A stretch of 64,000 nucleotides of DNA from Paraburkholderia aspalathi. Its GTDB lineage: Bacteria > Pseudomonadota > Gammaproteobacteria > Burkholderiales > Burkholderiaceae. Positions 63,296 through 64,000 of the stretch are shown one piece after another. Made by a program: the position numbers and the translations under genes. The stretch is from the NCBI RefSeq assembly GCF_900116445.1, contig NZ_FPBH01000005.1, forward strand, positions 388,181-452,180. Direction: 5' to 3'. The notes under the pieces are model-generated. The model was not told where the DNA came from and ran no database searches. It was given only the letters and a program-made list of their open reading frames with translations. Each line of letters opens with the position of its first letter. Position 1 is the first letter of the stretch.

Positions 63296-64000
63296 CTATT
63301 TTCTCCTATTTAGCGCCACGAACTTCAAATTCTCTGGACCGGTGTAATTCGCACTCGGACGGATGATCTTGTTGTCGATCCGTTGCTCGATAATGTGCGC
63401 ACTCCAGCCTGCCGTACGGGCGATCACGAACAGCGGCGTGAACATCGCCGTCGGCACGCCCATCATGTGATACGAAACCGCGCTGAACCAGTCGAGATTT
63501 GGAAACATCTTTTTCACATCTGCCATCACTGTTTCAAGTCGCTCGGCGATATTGAACAGCTTCAGGTTGCCCGCTTCCTTCGACAGCTTCTTCGCGACTT
63601 CCTTGATGACCTTGTTGCGCGGGTCGGAGATCGTGTACACCGGGTGACCGAAACCGATCACCACTTCCTTGTTCTCGACACGCTTGCGGATATCGGCCTC
63701 GGCCTCATCCGGCGTTTGATAGCGCGACTGGATTTCGAACGCGACTTCGTTGGCGCCGCCGTGCTTCGGGCCGCGCAGTGCGCCGATTGCACCGGTAATC
63801 GCCGAGTAGATGTCCGAACCCGTGCCCGCGATCACACGGCCGGTGAACGTCGACGCGTTGAATTCATGCTCGGCGTACAGGTTCAGCGACACATGCATTG
63901 CATCAACCCATGCCTTCGACGGTTCCACACCGTGCAGCAGATGCAGGAAGTGACCGCCGATCGAATCGTCGTCGGTTTCGACTTCGATGCGCTTGCCGTT
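63296..64000 (-). CDS. prpC: 2-methylcitrate synthase, C-terminal 234 residues (cut by window end)
   Basis: The visible part begins with [24 protein letters not shown] on the minus strand, containing the citrate-synthase histidine region. It continues with [31 protein letters not shown] and ends [23 protein letters not shown]. These features match PrpC, which condenses propionyl-CoA with oxaloacetate, rather than GltA. The start lies beyond position 64000. It is the most upstream visible gene of the prp unit. Confidence 0.93.
   Translation of the reverse strand, partial: NGKRIEVETDDDSIGGHFLHLLHGVEPSKAWVDAMHVSLNLYAEHEFNASTFTGRVIAGTGSDIYSAITGAIGALRGPKHGGANEVAFEIQSRYQTPDEAEADIRKRVENKEVVIGFGHPVYTISDPRNKVIKEVAKKLSKEAGNLKLFNIAERLETVMADVKKMFPNLDWFSAVSYHMMGVPTAMFTPLFVIARTAGWSAHIIEQRIDNKIIRPSANYTGPENLKFVALNRRK

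Overview
The window reads as a chromosomal segment of a GC-rich beta-proteobacterium of the Burkholderiaceae, most likely Paraburkholderia or Burkholderia. The evidence is the GC-biased codon use, the intracellular PHB depolymerase, the DUF3563 micro-protein, the order prpC-(small gene)-prpD-acnA, the LysR/IclR/MocR repertoire and the many ABC sugar and polyamine systems. Species assignment is inference. I see no rRNA, tRNA, CRISPR array, insertion sequence or phage gene.

Layout. (1) 1-5.4 kb: the tail of an unidentified gene, a 630-base non-coding stretch rich in hairpins, then fae (formaldehyde-activating enzyme homologue), an aldo/keto reductase, an aldehyde dehydrogenase and an MFS transporter, closed by a strong terminator. 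(2) 5.7-11.9 kb: prfC, a LysR regulator, a large Pat-like protein (degenerate acyl-CoA synthetase fused to a GNAT acetyltransferase) and a hypothetical gene. (3) 11.9-22.1 kb: a catabolic cluster for a 6-deoxyhexose, best read as L-fucose by the non-phosphorylative route. An IclR regulator is divergent from an ABC sugar importer, which is followed by a two-part UxaA-type dehydratase, an aldose dehydrogenase, a lactonase, an SDR dehydrogenase and an FAH-family diketo-acid hydrolase. (4) 22.2-31.6 kb: housekeeping and conserved hypothetical genes: thioesterase, a chemoreceptor with a sigma-28 promoter, cold-shock protein, AGE epimerase, MgtC-like protein, DUF3563 and a 3-hydroxyacyl-CoA dehydrogenase.

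(5) 31.6-33.5 kb: a hipBA toxin-antitoxin module whose promoter carries four 18-bp operators spaced exactly 27 bp apart. (6) 33.6-47.7 kb: flavin reductase-like protein, cupin, PhaZ, glutathione S-transferase, a second chemoreceptor with a sigma-28 promoter, a CopA-type Cu(I) ATPase with a perfect CueR-type operator, a DUF1254/DUF1214 lipoprotein and a 1250-residue AsmA/DUF748 protein. (7) 47.8-54 kb: a MocR (GntR-aminotransferase) regulator divergent from a four-gene polyamine/opine-type ABC importer. (8) 54.2-58.3 kb: an accessory patch with an OmpA-like lipoprotein, a response-regulator remnant, a sensor-kinase relative that has lost its phospho-acceptor histidine but keeps an Hpt domain, and a coupled membrane protein of unknown function. 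(9) 58.4-64 kb, minus strand: prpC (cut by the window end), a secreted MliC-like protein, prpD and acnA, forming the 2-methylcitrate (propionate) route.

The best candidates for under-described biology are the phased hipBA operator array, the decayed phosphorelay with its coupled membrane protein, the MliC-like gene inside the prp operon, the isolated fae cluster and the twin AGGGAAAACCCT elements around the DUF3563 promoter. Coordinates, motifs and repeats were read by eye. Function calls rest on family knowledge, without database searches.
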